A stretch of DNA of 64,000 bases, taken from positions 20,669,901 through 20,733,900 of the forward strand of contig OX291549.1 in assembly GCA_946406115.1 (NCBI GenBank). Direction: 5' to 3'. The notes below the pieces were generated by a model. The model saw only the letters and a list, made by a program, of their open reading frames with translations, made no database searches and had not been told where the DNA came from. Within the stretch, counting starts at the first letter, position 1. Every line of letters starts with the position of its first letter. Source of the DNA: Apoda limacodes. Its lineage: Eukaryota > Arthropoda > Insecta > Lepidoptera > Limacodidae. This document shows, piece by piece, positions 48,091-59,207 of the stretch. Both the position numbers and the translations under genes were made by a program.

Positions 48091-48296
48091 AATCAATTTT
48101 GCGGCGGTAGGCTCACCACCTGTCACGCGGGAAAGCGGTTGCTGAAAAGGCAGTCCAACGTGTTATGATGTGGGTGTGTATCAAGCCACTGATAATCAAT
48201 TTTGCGGCGGTAGGCTCACCACCTGTAACGCGGGAAAGCGGTTGCTGAAAAGGCAGTCCAACGCGTTATGATGTGGGTGTGTATCAAGCCACTGAT
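48091..48296 (+). repeat. Near-identical 103-bp tandem duplication
   Basis: 48091-48193 and 48194-48296 differ at about two positions (CTGTCACG/CTGTAACG and ACGTGTT/ACGCGTT). The unit contains GCGGTAGGCTCACCACCTGT, a module of an interspersed repeat also seen at 14.1 and 58.2 kb. Confidence 0.9.
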
Positions 48297-49464
48297 TACC
48301 CCTTTCCGGGTATAAAATCCGTAAAGATATACATACCTACACAATTTTATTTAAGCAACGAAATCAGTATTAGACTCTAATACTGCTATTTAGAACGCAT
48401 TTCCAAACATCACTAACGTCGTGGGATCCTCCTTAATTTTGACATCAAATTATAGTCAAAAACAAATTTAGCATTGAAAAAATCGTCAAATAAATACAAT
48501 TGTATATATGTACTTATTTCATAGATGATGTATATAGAACTCGGCCGGTCACATTCTGCCCCAGTAAGCATTGGCTCGGCTACACACAGCCACAGTACAC
48601 AACACAGTGCGACAACCTTGCGTTATCTCGCGTCAGCCGCCCTTGGTCCACTTACCGTGACTACACACTGGCTACACTATCACGGGTACATCGCGGGCAT
48701 CAGATAAACCGGTCTGTTTGTGCATAATATTTAAATTTACATAGCATGACAAGAAGTAAAAGTCTCGCATATTATCATCTTGGCTTCTCCTTATGATTTC
48801 GTTTGCATCTATCTTATTGTTCGCGAGTCTAAACAGCTATTTTAATAGCAAATCGCAAGAACCTACGACGACCAAAAAATGCCTAATATGTATATTGTAA
48901 ACAAATTTTCAGTAGTAAAATTCTATAATAAATTTGAGACCGTTTTCGGAATTAAAACTTGACTTAAGAGTAAACATGTTACTTTTTGTTAAACTATTTA
49001 TCAAAATATGTTAATTGCTGCAATCACAAATTAAAAATAAATAAATAGTTAATTGTAGCTATCGAAATCAACTTTTAATTAATTGTAGATTGCTGCTATC
49101 ACGATTAACAAAAAATAATTGTTAATTGCAATTAAATTTGACCAAAAACAGCCGTAGATTGATTCATACGAAAGTTCATATGGTAATGGGATTTTCGGCG
49201 GGCCAAATCGCGGGACACAGCTAGTTATAGATATAACATACTGTCGAATTCGATCATAATCACAATTTGGTTGCCCTTGCTCCACTTATACCGCAGTAAC
49301 GCTATCATGCGCCAACATTATATAGTGCTTTTAGTCAACATAGTACTTTTTTGCGATTTTGCACATATTTACTTCCATAAAAATGACATACCAATACAAA
49401 CATATAGGTTGTGTCAGTGAAAACTCTTATATTAATAAAACAAAAAATACTTAATACCATCATG
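48297..49464. other. AT-rich sequence with one GC-rich patch
   Basis: 48540-48710 is GC-rich and unrelated to other repeats here. Its two overlapping short frames show no known domain. A Helitron-like 3' end (GGGACACAGCTAG|T) lies at 49212-49224. Confidence 0.4.
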
Positions 49465-49550
49465 ACACTTATCCCCGAAGGGGTGGTCAGAGATGTTACA
49501 AAACTATGCCCTTAACACACACACCCTTACCACTGCACCACTCGGTCCTC
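49465..49550 (+). repeat. Fragment of CTTATCCCCGAAGGG repeat
   Basis: CTTATCCCCGAAGGGGTGGT and CAGAGATGT match, in opposite orientation, 58245-58285. The two pieces belong to the same interspersed family. Confidence 0.6.
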
Positions 49551-49687
49551 TTTTTAATTGTTATTCATTGATACAGCGTCTATCTATATAGTCATGTTAA
49601 TAGAAGTCTAGAAAGGGTTGCTTGTGAAAATAATTGAGGTAGACAGTACCTGCTTTCACATTTCTACTTAGGCTACCCTTGACTCAC

Positions 49688-49775
49688 TTTTTTTTTTTTT
49701 TTTTTTTTTTTATACCACTAAGGTGGCAAACAAGCACACGGTCCGCCTGATGTTAAGCTGTCACCTTTATTGACT
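49688..49775 (-). mobile_element. LINE tail (7.5-kb family) with 24-base poly-A
   Basis: On the plus strand a run of 24 T (49688-49711) precedes ATACCACTAAGGTGGCAAAC and GGTCCGCCTGATG, the 3' terminus of this LINE. Only about 65 bases of element remain. Confidence 0.8.
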
Positions 49776-50107
49776 ATGGGCTACTGTCTCTAAATGAAAG
49801 AGTTACCTATTAAGAATAGAATACCTAGATGATATAATTATACTCACCCTTTGTGCAAGATTCAAATTTAAAATATCTTTTTTCAAATTGGTTTCTATGA
49901 ACACATTTGAATCATCAAGAGGATTAAGATTGTTTTGCATATTATTATAAAGGAAATGGAAAATAACTAAAAAATAATTAAAATCTGTGTCGTCGAATTA
50001 ATTATCTTCTTCCTCTGACCAATTCAGAATTGGACAATTATGACTGGTTCAGTATTATTTAATAGAATATTAGAGATATAGAATATAACAGAATATTAAT
50101 CTGTGCC

Positions 50108-50492
50108 TGGTTTTTAAGGTTCCGTAGCCAAAGGGTAATTAGCGGAACCCTATTACTAAGATTTCGCTGTCCGTCCGTCCGTCCGTCTGTCACCAGTATC
50201 TCATGAACCGTGATAGTTAGACAGTTGAAATTTTAACAGAAATTGTATTTCTGTTGCCTCAATAACAACTAATACTAAAAAACGGAATAAAATAAATATT
50301 TAAGGGGGCTCCCATACAACAAACGTGATTTTTTGGCTCGATTTTGCTCGATATTTAGTTGTATAGTCACTTTAAAAATAAATAATTTAATTGAAATATT
50401 CCGATACAACAAACGTGATTTTTTTGCCGTTTTTATAGATAATGGAACCCTTCGTATGCGAGTCCGACTAGCACTTGGCCGATTTTTATTTT
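50108..50492 (-). repeat. Interspersed repeat, copy of the 16.7-kb element
   Basis: On the plus strand it opens GGTTCCGTAGCCAAAGGGTA and closes CGAGTCCGACTAGCACTTGG then CCGATTTTTATT. It includes (GTCC)n and two CAACAAACGTGATTTTTT modules. Confidence 0.75.
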
Positions 50493-51180
50493 ACCGCATA
50501 TTATTTTAAGGCTAAGGGACATAGTCATTCATGTTAATAGAAGTCCAAAACCAAAAAAACGTTGCTCGTGAAAAGAATTGGGTAAACATTTCTAGCCTAT
50601 ATAAGGTTACTGTAGGTAGATGATGGGGTTAATAAGATTATGCATTCGTAATACGATTTCGATTATTTAGACTGTTAGATAATAAATATTGGAGTGAGAC
50701 AGAGTATGAGGCGGTAACTTGAAAAATGGAGACTAAAATTGGTCTTTCTATTTATCCGTTATTGTACTTAAATAACTTAAATCTCTAAAAGAGACACCCA
50801 GAGTTTTACAGGAATTTATATAAAGGAACATTTCGAATTTTAGGCGAGTGAAAGTAAGGACAACTAATAACGATATAATTCATAAGGTTAAGCGGCTTAG
50901 GCATATTTCCTGAGTATTTCCTTTCTCTGTTAAAATTGAGTTTAGGTAATTAAAAAAAATATTTTCGCAATACCTTGACACTAAAATATAACTTACCTAT
51001 ATCTATCTAGAAAAGAAAAGACTTAGTTACGACGATAATACAACACGTGTACAAACAAACAAACTCTTTTTACATAATTTTAATATCTAGGTATACATAC
51101 ATATACATCAGAAGAATACATAACACACAACATAATATTTTTAAATGATACACTTCATTTTGTACAGTGTGTAAGTACCG
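50493..51180. other. AT-rich sequence, no gene recognised
   Basis: No feature seen. Confidence 0.4.
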
Positions 51181-51256
51181 GTACTGCTAGCTCAATCGGT
51201 TGAGCATGTGACTCTGAATCTCAGGGTCGTGGGTTTGAGCCCCACGTTGGGCGCCA
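51181..51256 (+). pseudogene. tRNA-Lys-derived sequence with encoded CCA, anticodon CTG
   Basis: From the D-arm (GCTC/GAGC) through the T-arm (GTGGG TTTGAGC CCCAC) this follows tRNA-Lys(CTT) almost base for base, ending GTTGGGC-G-CCA. The anticodon loop at 51212-51218 is CTCTGAA, so the anticodon would be CTG (Gln) instead of CTT. The anticodon stem has one mismatch and the 5' acceptor half (GTACTGC) mispairs at two positions. The encoded CCA suggests reverse transcription of a mature tRNA, or a tRNA-primed retroelement product on the minus strand. Confidence 0.75.
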
Positions 51257-51619
51257 TTGTCGCGGAATGGCGTCTTTAACTGCTTGAATGCGACTTTTCT
51301 GGTAAATATTACTTGTTCACATGTTCACTTCACTAATGATTTTTATTAATATTATATATAGCTAAACAGATAGTTAGAAGGACCTATACAGGACCTGTTA
51401 AGATTTTCTAAACAAATTAGATCTTTTCAATGTAAATTCCAAAAACTGACTGCCGCTAAGACAAAAAGCGTCGTTATTCCTGTATAATTTTGAATTTGAA
51501 AATTAGGCCAAAAGAAGTATAAATTAAAAATAAAATACAATAAAATACAAAGGTTCTATGCTACAGTACTATTACTTACGTAACATCTTATATATCAACA
51601 TTGAAATCTTGTCAGCAAA

Positions 51620-51623
<4 letters not shown>

Positions 51624-51681
<58 letters not shown>
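51624..51681. repeat. (TG)n microsatellite, about 29 units
   Basis: Uninterrupted TG dinucleotide run. The flanks GTCAGCAAATT and GTCAGCAGATT are similar to each other. Confidence 0.95.
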
Positions 51682-51684
<3 letters not shown>

Positions 51685-52082
51685 GTCAGCAGATTAGCTT
51701 ACAGAACATATTGGCTGTCTGCCCTTGGTCTACTTAACATGTCGTAAAATAAATATATCTCAAGCACGGCGCGGTCATCTGATACCTATTTGCTTGCCTA
51801 AGGTATGTGTGTTCATGTTAACTATTTAAAATATTTCTTATTGCAAAAATAATAAAACACCAATGCAAAATAAGTTGATGAGTTAACAACAAGATACGTA
51901 AGGGCCTCAGCAGACACGATACTTTTAACATAGACGACCGGCGCGGCGGCGCTCGCTGCTTTTGAACGTGGTATCGAAATCGCGCATTTTAGCCACTTCT
52001 GTACCTCATGCTGCTTCGCGTTTTGGCAACAGGTCGCTGTATCCTGCTACCCAAAAGCAACTCAGTTGCCGCGGCAATAGAT

Positions 52083-52349
52083 TTTTTTGTACAGCTAAGG
52101 TGGCAATCAAGCTTACGGTCCGACTGATGTCTGATCTGAGGTATCATTCGCGCTTTGCCAACCCTTAAAAAATCTAATAACTTCTTTCTTGAACAACCCC
52201 ATACTGTAGTCCCTAGAGAAAACCTTGGCAGGGAGCTCATTCCGCAACCCGAGCGTTCGCGGGAGAAAGTTTCTCTGAAACCGCACTGTACGCGACCATT
52301 TCGTTTCTAAAGTGTGAGAATGAATGAGATTATAAGTGTGCGAGCTCAA
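52083..52349 (-). mobile_element. LINE 3' end (7.5-kb family)
   Basis: The minus-strand frame gives SHTLETKWSRTVRFQRNFLP then NELPAKVFSRDYSMGLFKKE, a continuous reverse-transcriptase C-terminus, the best kept copy of this region. The 3' end lies near 52090 (CTAAGGTGGCAATCAAGCTT on the plus strand). Confidence 0.8.
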
Positions 52350-53707
52350 AAATTAGCAAATAGTAAAGCATTAGGACGTTGCAGCGAGCTTCTGAAAAGC
52401 AAATAAGACGCCAGTTGCTAATGCTGAAAGCATCGTGTGTGCAGGGGCCCTAAACGATTTGATAGGTTATTGACATGTGGATAGTTAGAGACATACAGTC
52501 ACGTAAAAATCGGACTCGGACAATTGGATTTTACTTGACGAGTTTTTATAATATTTGTGCCGGCATTATTTTTTTGAAAAAAAAATTCACATTCAAAATT
52601 AAAGAAAAAAATATATATAATATTTTTTTTTTACATTTAAATAAAAGATGTAAATGAAGCCTTCACTTTTGTTATTTAGCCAATATTTGCTAATGGCTAC
52701 GCGAAGTTTCAGCTTCCTATGAATGAGTGTGCGCGTTTTAGGATAAAAGTTACGAGAAATAATAATTTTTTTTGTTAATTTTACCACCTGTCATCCTTTT
52801 TAGCATTAGTGTCAAAAATATCAAAATGTTAGTATCGTTAATACCAAACCATCAAACCTTAATTAACGATTTTATCTGCCACCGAAAAAAACAATTTTAG
52901 TTCGATTTCTGGGTGTAGGATTTTTGTGTAGATTTGTTAATACAGCTACAAAAAATTATCGTGTGATTTGGCCCAAAAAAACAAAAAGGGCTGTTGTTAT
53001 TTTTAAAAGTTACGTTACGAACTGCAAACAGTGTGTTAAGATTAAATTCACAACATTTTACTTAAGAAATATAAATAAAGCATTCCACAAGGAAGCATTC
53101 TGGGCTCAACGCTCTCTACCTGTATCCCAGCAATAAAATTATTTGTATATCATGTTTAATTTCAATTTCCTTAGGAACTAAATGATGAGTAGGTACTAAG
53201 CAAGCAACTGATGTCCAGAATGTCATTCTGAAGCCAGAAATTTAAATAATCGATTTCGTAGTTATAATAAAATTATATAATTTATTTGGGTATTAATTTA
53301 TGGTTTTTTTCTCGTTATTTTCAGGTTAAACTTTAAGTTAAAAAGAAAGTAGAAAAAAGTAGGTTAGAAAATCGCGAGGTCTCAGTTCGCTGTGAACTAC
53401 TAGTTAAACATATGATTACAGCGAACTTATCTACATGGTCTAGGATCAGGAATAATTAATAAAACTGTTTATCCCATGCAGTTTATGTTGTCTATGGCAA
53501 ACAAAAATATTGTGTTATATATTTACCATAAAAAAGGGAATAATCTATTTGAATGCTGCATAGATGCTTAAAATTAAAGTTCTCAAAAAAATATATATAT
53601 ATCAAGCTTGAATATTTCCGCCAGTGCTTAGAACGATATAGATATTTACTTTAGTTTAAAGTTACTAAAGTTTAAATCCGCATGAAAACAAACAATTTAG
53701 TACAATA
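52350..53707. other. AT-rich sequence, no gene recognised
   Basis: Chance frames only, including a 70-codon frame at 52924 in low-complexity A-rich sequence. Confidence 0.4.
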
Positions 53708-53972
53708 GTATAATAAATAAATAAATATTTTTGGACAATACACATAGCGCCGTCTAGTCCCAAACTGAGCAAAGCTTGTGCTATGGATACCAGACAACGG
53801 ATACAAATATATATATATATATACTTTTTTTGTAAAAACATAGGAAACACCTAGTCTGAATGCAAAAACAAATAATATATAATAAATGCAAAGATGACTT
53901 ATAAATGTTTGTTTTGTGCGGGAATTTAACCCGTTCAGCAGGCGGGTCATTACCCACTGAGCCACGTTCCCG
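53708..53972 (-). mobile_element. tRNA-headed SINE, about 265 bp, nearly complete
   Basis: The minus-strand head CGGGAACGTGGCTCAGTGGG carries box A, and box B is GGTTAAATTCC, with a GCGGGAATT side stem. The body holds GTTGTCTGGTATCCATAGCA, CAAGCTTTGCTCAGTTTGGG and GTGTATTGTCC, ending in (ATTT)n at 53708-53730. The body is shared with the SINE at 47.9 kb although the heads differ. Confidence 0.85.
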
Positions 53973-54261
53973 TTTTTATCGCGATATGTCGGCACGTACC
54001 TAACGTTTCTTTCTTACGCAAAATGTGAACGATTTTTATAGAAACCACAAAATGCAAAAAGTTTATAATATTTTTCAGTGCGTAAAAGATGAATCATTTC
54101 AAAATAACGAAATAATTTTACAATTGCCACGAAATAGAACGTCTTTGAGCAAAATTTGCCGATTATAGCTGTAAACTTGCAAAGTTCGATTCAATCAATC
54201 AACCGTCTTATGCAACGAAAAAGCAAATACTAAATCAAAGTAGGATCACCATTGAATCATT

Positions 54262-54430
54262 TTTTTATACCACTAAGGTAGTAAACAAGCATACGGCCCG
54301 CCTAATGTTGAGCGGTCACCGTAGCCCTATAGTTGTCTCAAACACTAGGGACATAACGCTATGTTGCCGATTTTTCAAAAGCCCTTATTACTGCCTGCTG
54401 TTTAAATAACCCCATTCGAATAGCGTTCGA
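54262..54430 (-). mobile_element. LINE tail (7.5-kb family), diverged
   Basis: On the plus strand TTTTTTATACCACTAAGGTA, AAGCATACGGCCCGCCTAAT and GCGGTCACCGTAGCC match the family terminus. The part beyond 54340 is decayed. Confidence 0.7.
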
Positions 54431-56624
54431 ATCTATAGAGGAAATGAATGGGAATATTATACCTATTTTCAGAACAATGACGCAGTTTCAAAATTGGACA
54501 AAATTCGGGTAAATTAGAGTGTTTTTTAAAATGTCGCAAATGGTTGAAATAGTATGATGAAGTAGTTTTGTTTTTATGCAAATTCCTAAGAATGTTGTCA
54601 GCTATGCACCACCTGCTTTGGAAAAGGCTTCAGCTGCCTGCACTTTTAGTTCAATGCCACATCAGAGAATAAAGAAGTGTGCCACGTTGTTGAAAAGTCA
54701 AAGGTCTTAGAATCAGCTGCAAAATAAACCTTGTCTTTTTGCACCTTTACTGTTCGGGCCAAAAAATTTATGAAACGTAACCCTTTTTTATTCCAAGGTT
54801 TGTTAAATATATTTGTCCTAAAAATTATTTTTCCTATACAACCTTCATTGCTAACAGCTAGCTTAAACTGCGTTATTATCATATGATGCTATTTATCATT
54901 CGCAAAAATCATATTTGATTATAAAATGCCAGTGAATTATGACATAACAAAAGTTTTTGTTGATTTCATGGATTTAATTAATCCGATAAATACTTTGTTT
55001 ATTAATAATTTAAGTGCATTTTAATGATGAATGAATGAATAGTGGTTTAATGTAATAATAAGTTTTGAATAACGAGATTTATATTGGTAAAGATATAAGG
55101 TGTTACACAGTTTGCATAAAAAAGGGATGTTGGTTGGTATACACCTTACACGTGTCGAGTTTCGTAAATAATTTTAAAAAATAACAGATTTTTTTTATAT
55201 ACCAGATTTATTATATCCAAAAGTAATTATTTTAAGCGTAGGTTTCGGCAAATAAAAATAATTACCGACATTATATACATATATGTATATATTTCAAGTT
55301 ACTACAGTTTAGTAGTAGTTGTAGTAAAGTCAATACACTAAATTTTAAACAGATTAACACACGATTTCCTTGTACTATACCGCCCATATTTACGGTCTTT
55401 AGGTGTTAAGTATTAATAAAAATATGACAACAACCATTACTATATACATGTTGTTTTAAAAATAATTACTTATGTACTCTATATTATACTTTTAATGAAC
55501 ATCATAAGTAATCGAAACCCCAACAACTAAAGTATATACTTAGGTAAGTAAACAAACTTGTTGACGATACTGTTGAAGGATAACAGTGCAACAATATTGC
55601 ACATCAGGTGCATATGTTCTATTGTTTTAGTTTCTATTATCTAGTGTGAACATTATTATTTGTGTGTTTATTAAAAGTTGTTTTTATTGAAAATGTGTTT
55701 GAAATTACTACAGCTTATGTAAAGAAAATTATTACTTCGCTTAGGTATTGTAAAAAAAAATTGCAAATTTATACAAATAGTTGTGTGAATGGAAAACAAT
55801 TTGCAACTATTGTAACATAAATACGTTTGTTTATAAAGTTCAACATTTAAATTGCTTTAATACCTTGTTATCATATCTATCTATTTAAATAAATTATTTT
55901 ATGAATGGATGTACAAATATAGGTATATCTATAAAATGTTTTAAATAGATCTATTTTAACACGTATTTTACCGGTGTGTTATTTTTTGTGACTTAAGATA
56001 ACAGTAATTGTTGGTATTTAGGTACGTATTTTAAATACTTGTAAGGTTTCTTTTTGTACAAAGTTTATTAAGACTATGATATTATATCTATAATGCAAGT
56101 TTTGTGGCCAAACTATAATCAGAAGGATTGAAAAATATATATGTTATAAAACTTGCTTTTGTGTAGTGCATTACATTAATAAATGATTTTCATTTATTGT
56201 ATTTAATGAAATAAAAATCTGGAAGGGACCATTGTTTCAACACTGCAATTTCTTAAAGCGTGTATTGCATTTGCTTGCCATATAAGTTGGTTAAATAATT
56301 AGAATAGCTTGTTATCTAGTGCATTGACTCAAAGTTATAGCAAAAACGCAAAAAAAATGACTACAAAACGGTAAAAACGTTAAATTCCATACAAAAAGTT
56401 TCAAGGCATCATCATGGTATAAATTACTTAAGAAGTATTTAACAAATATATCTTATAGTAATGTATGTGACATTGTGTAATAACCTAAAGTACATTTACA
56501 TACACAACGTTAGTATTATAGAAATTAGCTTTTTGGCCTATATCGCCCTCTTAAATGACGCTTGGGGGAATGAATACAGAGAAATTGCGGTCTGGGTGAT
56601 TTATGCACATGTTTTATTGTAACA
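54431..56624. other. AT-rich sequence, no gene recognised
   Basis: About 2.2 kb without identifiable repeat or exon. 55560-56210 is strongly T-rich and could resemble a 3' untranslated region, but no upstream coding sequence supports that. Confidence 0.4.
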
Positions 56625-56865
56625 CCTTTTTCTTATACCACTACGGTGGCAAACAAGCTTACAGTCCGCCTGATGGTAAGCGGTCATCGCAGCCTATGGA
56701 TGCTTACAACACCTGGGGCAAACCCTCGCACGTTGCTCACCCTTTTAAAATTCCAATAACTTCTTTCTTGAAGAACCCCATAATGTAGTCCTTAGAGAAA
56801 ACTTTGGCAGAGAGCTTATTCCACAACCCAAGTGTTCGCGGGAGGAAGTTTCCGCAATGTACTTT
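56625..56865 (-). mobile_element. LINE 3' end (7.5-kb family)
   Basis: On the plus strand TTATACCACTACGGTGGCAA, AAGCTTACAGTCCGCCTGAT, TTCTTGAAGAACCCCATAAT and GAGCTTATTCCACAACCCAA match in order the other copies. 5'-truncated. Confidence 0.8.
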
Positions 56866-57889
56866 TGTAAGATTCACCCAACAAATTATTAACTCTAAAA
56901 CAATTTTTGTAGTTTATTAGGGTGTATGTACTATGTTTGTCATTGTCACTTATTTTAACTCACCAGTCATAAGATCTCGTCATCCCTGTACATAAATGTA
57001 TCTACAAGGTTGATTAAAGTGAATAAGTACAAAAAATAACGTTGTGCAATCATAAATTCTGATGTCATCTTGTAACAAGTGTCTTAAAATCAAACTTATG
57101 GTATAGATAAGTATGTTTTTAGTACAACTGGCCATGAATTATGGGCACAAACAAATATTTAGCTTTACTATTTTATTTACATAATAACTAGAATACTTTA
57201 AAAGATGTTTTGTACAGAGGTTGCTCTTATTTGTCTTATTAACGACTATATCGCCCTGCGTCAAAATAACACCATGTATATATATATATATATATATATA
57301 TATTACTAGAATGGATGCTACTTAAAGTTTTTATTAAATAATCGAAAATAATAAATAATACCCAAGAACAATAAAGAAAGTAATAATTATAATATATCAT
57401 AAATAAAAACAATAACCCAACAGTCGAAATATATTGACAAAAAGGTAAAAAATAAGATAAAAACCAAAAAAGGTACCTGTTAAGTAATTTGTTTAAAAGA
57501 TTTGATGTTCAAACTTCCAATTGACCAAAACTTTTTCCTATCACCAACTAATACTTCATCAAAACAGTGACGCAACTACAACGATAGGAAATCTGACAGA
57601 AAAACAAAGCCTATCAAATTAAGATGGCCAAAAAAAATCGTTGACCCTGTATAGAAACCGTATGATATTTCAATCTGATCTACAAAGCAGCTGCAAGTTT
57701 TTTATACTGTTAGATACGAGCATTGTTAAAGCAAAAAAAGCGTTCACCTGAGAGAAGGCTTTGCTTGTCAGCGTGGTTGCACAACCACGCGCCTACAGTG
57801 TTGCCAGTGACCCAATAACTTGGGAGGCAGCGCGTGGAGCCGGCACGGTCACGGTCCACTGAGACACGTGCTTTATCTGCCTAGCCTCA
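56866..57889. other. AT-rich sequence, (TA)n run and a GC-rich block
   Basis: (TA)n lies at about 57278-57302. A GC-rich block at 57740-57885 contains a perfect hairpin, GCGTGGTTG and CAACCACGC around CA, at 57771-57790. The block does not match other repeats in the window. Confidence 0.5.
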
Positions 57890-58760
57890 AACTATATAAG
57901 TGAAAGAGATACGAGCATGCTATGCTAAAATCTTAATAAAATAAAAACAATTTTAGTAAATCCAGCGTTATTGTAGCTTGAATAACTACGTTTTTGTTTG
58001 GTATACCTACAAATTTACTCAATTTATTACAAGATAATACAAAAATAGAAGACCGAGTATCGCAGTCGTAGTGGTAGGGGTAACCAATTTTGTTACAATT
58101 TGTTAATTGTAAAGTTGCCACGGCTCTGGTTTGTGCTCAGCACGACGATAAGCTCACTACCTCAGAACAGAAACTGTTCTGAGCTCACCACCTATCACGT
58201 TTGTGGGGCGGAATACCATTGGTGAACCGTGGATATTACAGGCAAACGTTCATAGCATCTCTGACCATCCCTTCGGGGATAAGCGTCGTGGTCCCATGGT
58301 AATACAATGTAAATAACACTATACTTTGAAACAAAACTGAAAAGATGTAAGTCCAATTGTAAATAACACTATACTTTGAAACAAAACTGAAAAGATGTAA
58401 GTGAAAGATATTAACAGTGTAGTGACGCACGCAAACTTCAGAACAGTACATTTTTTGGTATATGCAACGTTTTGATAGCCTGGATAACTATGTACCTAAG
58501 TACCTACTACTGTATATATAACGAAAAATGGCAAAACAGTATTATCACACTTTGAAACATAACAGAAAAGATGCAAGTGAGACAGAATAAAGTCTGCTAT
58601 GCCAAAACGTCATAAAAGTACAAAAATTTTAGTCAATGCAACGTTATTGTAGCCTTGGGTTAACTTTGCACCAATGTAACCAATAGATACTGTCGTGTTA
58701 CTATAAATATAAACATAATATTGTGAACAACTTTTCATACACTTTGAACAAAACAAAAAT
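57890..58760. repeat. Higher-order degenerate tandem repeat with a 49-bp duplication
   Basis: The segment order (ACTTTGAAACAAAAC, AAGATGTAAGTGA, GTCTGCTATGC, AATTTTAGTCAATGCAACG, TTGTAGCC) recurs from 57898, 58399 and 58575, with a partial unit after 58735. A recent duplication with a 49-bp period at 58309-58357 and 58358-58402 is nearly exact. An interspersed fragment (GACCATCCCTTCGGGGATAA) is inserted at 58262. Confidence 0.7.
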
Positions 58761-58949
58761 ATTACTTGAGTTGTACGCCGCGGAATTTTAGCCCCACCTT
58801 AATGTGATATCACTTATGTCAGTATTTTTAGGATTCGATGATGTAAATAAAATTGATCAATGCTACTTTATATTAGTAGTCTACAATAAATACAGAGTTG
58901 TAAACCATATTTTACGGACTTAAAAAATCTTACCCTCCCAGCACTCTTC

Positions 58950-59195
58950 ATTAAGGAGACGGTTTTATTTGTAAAAACAAACTGGAATCTTTTTACAACT
59001 CTTAAAAGTAGACGATACTGAAAGCATCGACTTTGCATACTACCTCCAAAATCTGCACTTCTGAGAAATAGTATATATTATATTTATACCGAAATTTATA
59101 ACAAGTTACCTAAAGAGATTAAAGAAATAAATAACATACATAAATTTTAAAAATCACTTAACGACTTTTTATTAGAAAAATGACATTATATGTAA
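58950..59195 (+). pseudogene. LINE reverse-transcriptase C-terminal scrap
   Basis: The frame gives EIYNKLPKEIKEINNIHKF, a stop, then KSLNDFLLEK, which matches the usual C-terminal pattern Y-N-LP-EI...F-K-LK-FLL of LINE reverse transcriptases. It belongs to a different family from the element that begins 15 bases later. Confidence 0.55.
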
Positions 59196-59207
59196 TCCGT
59201 TTATTTT

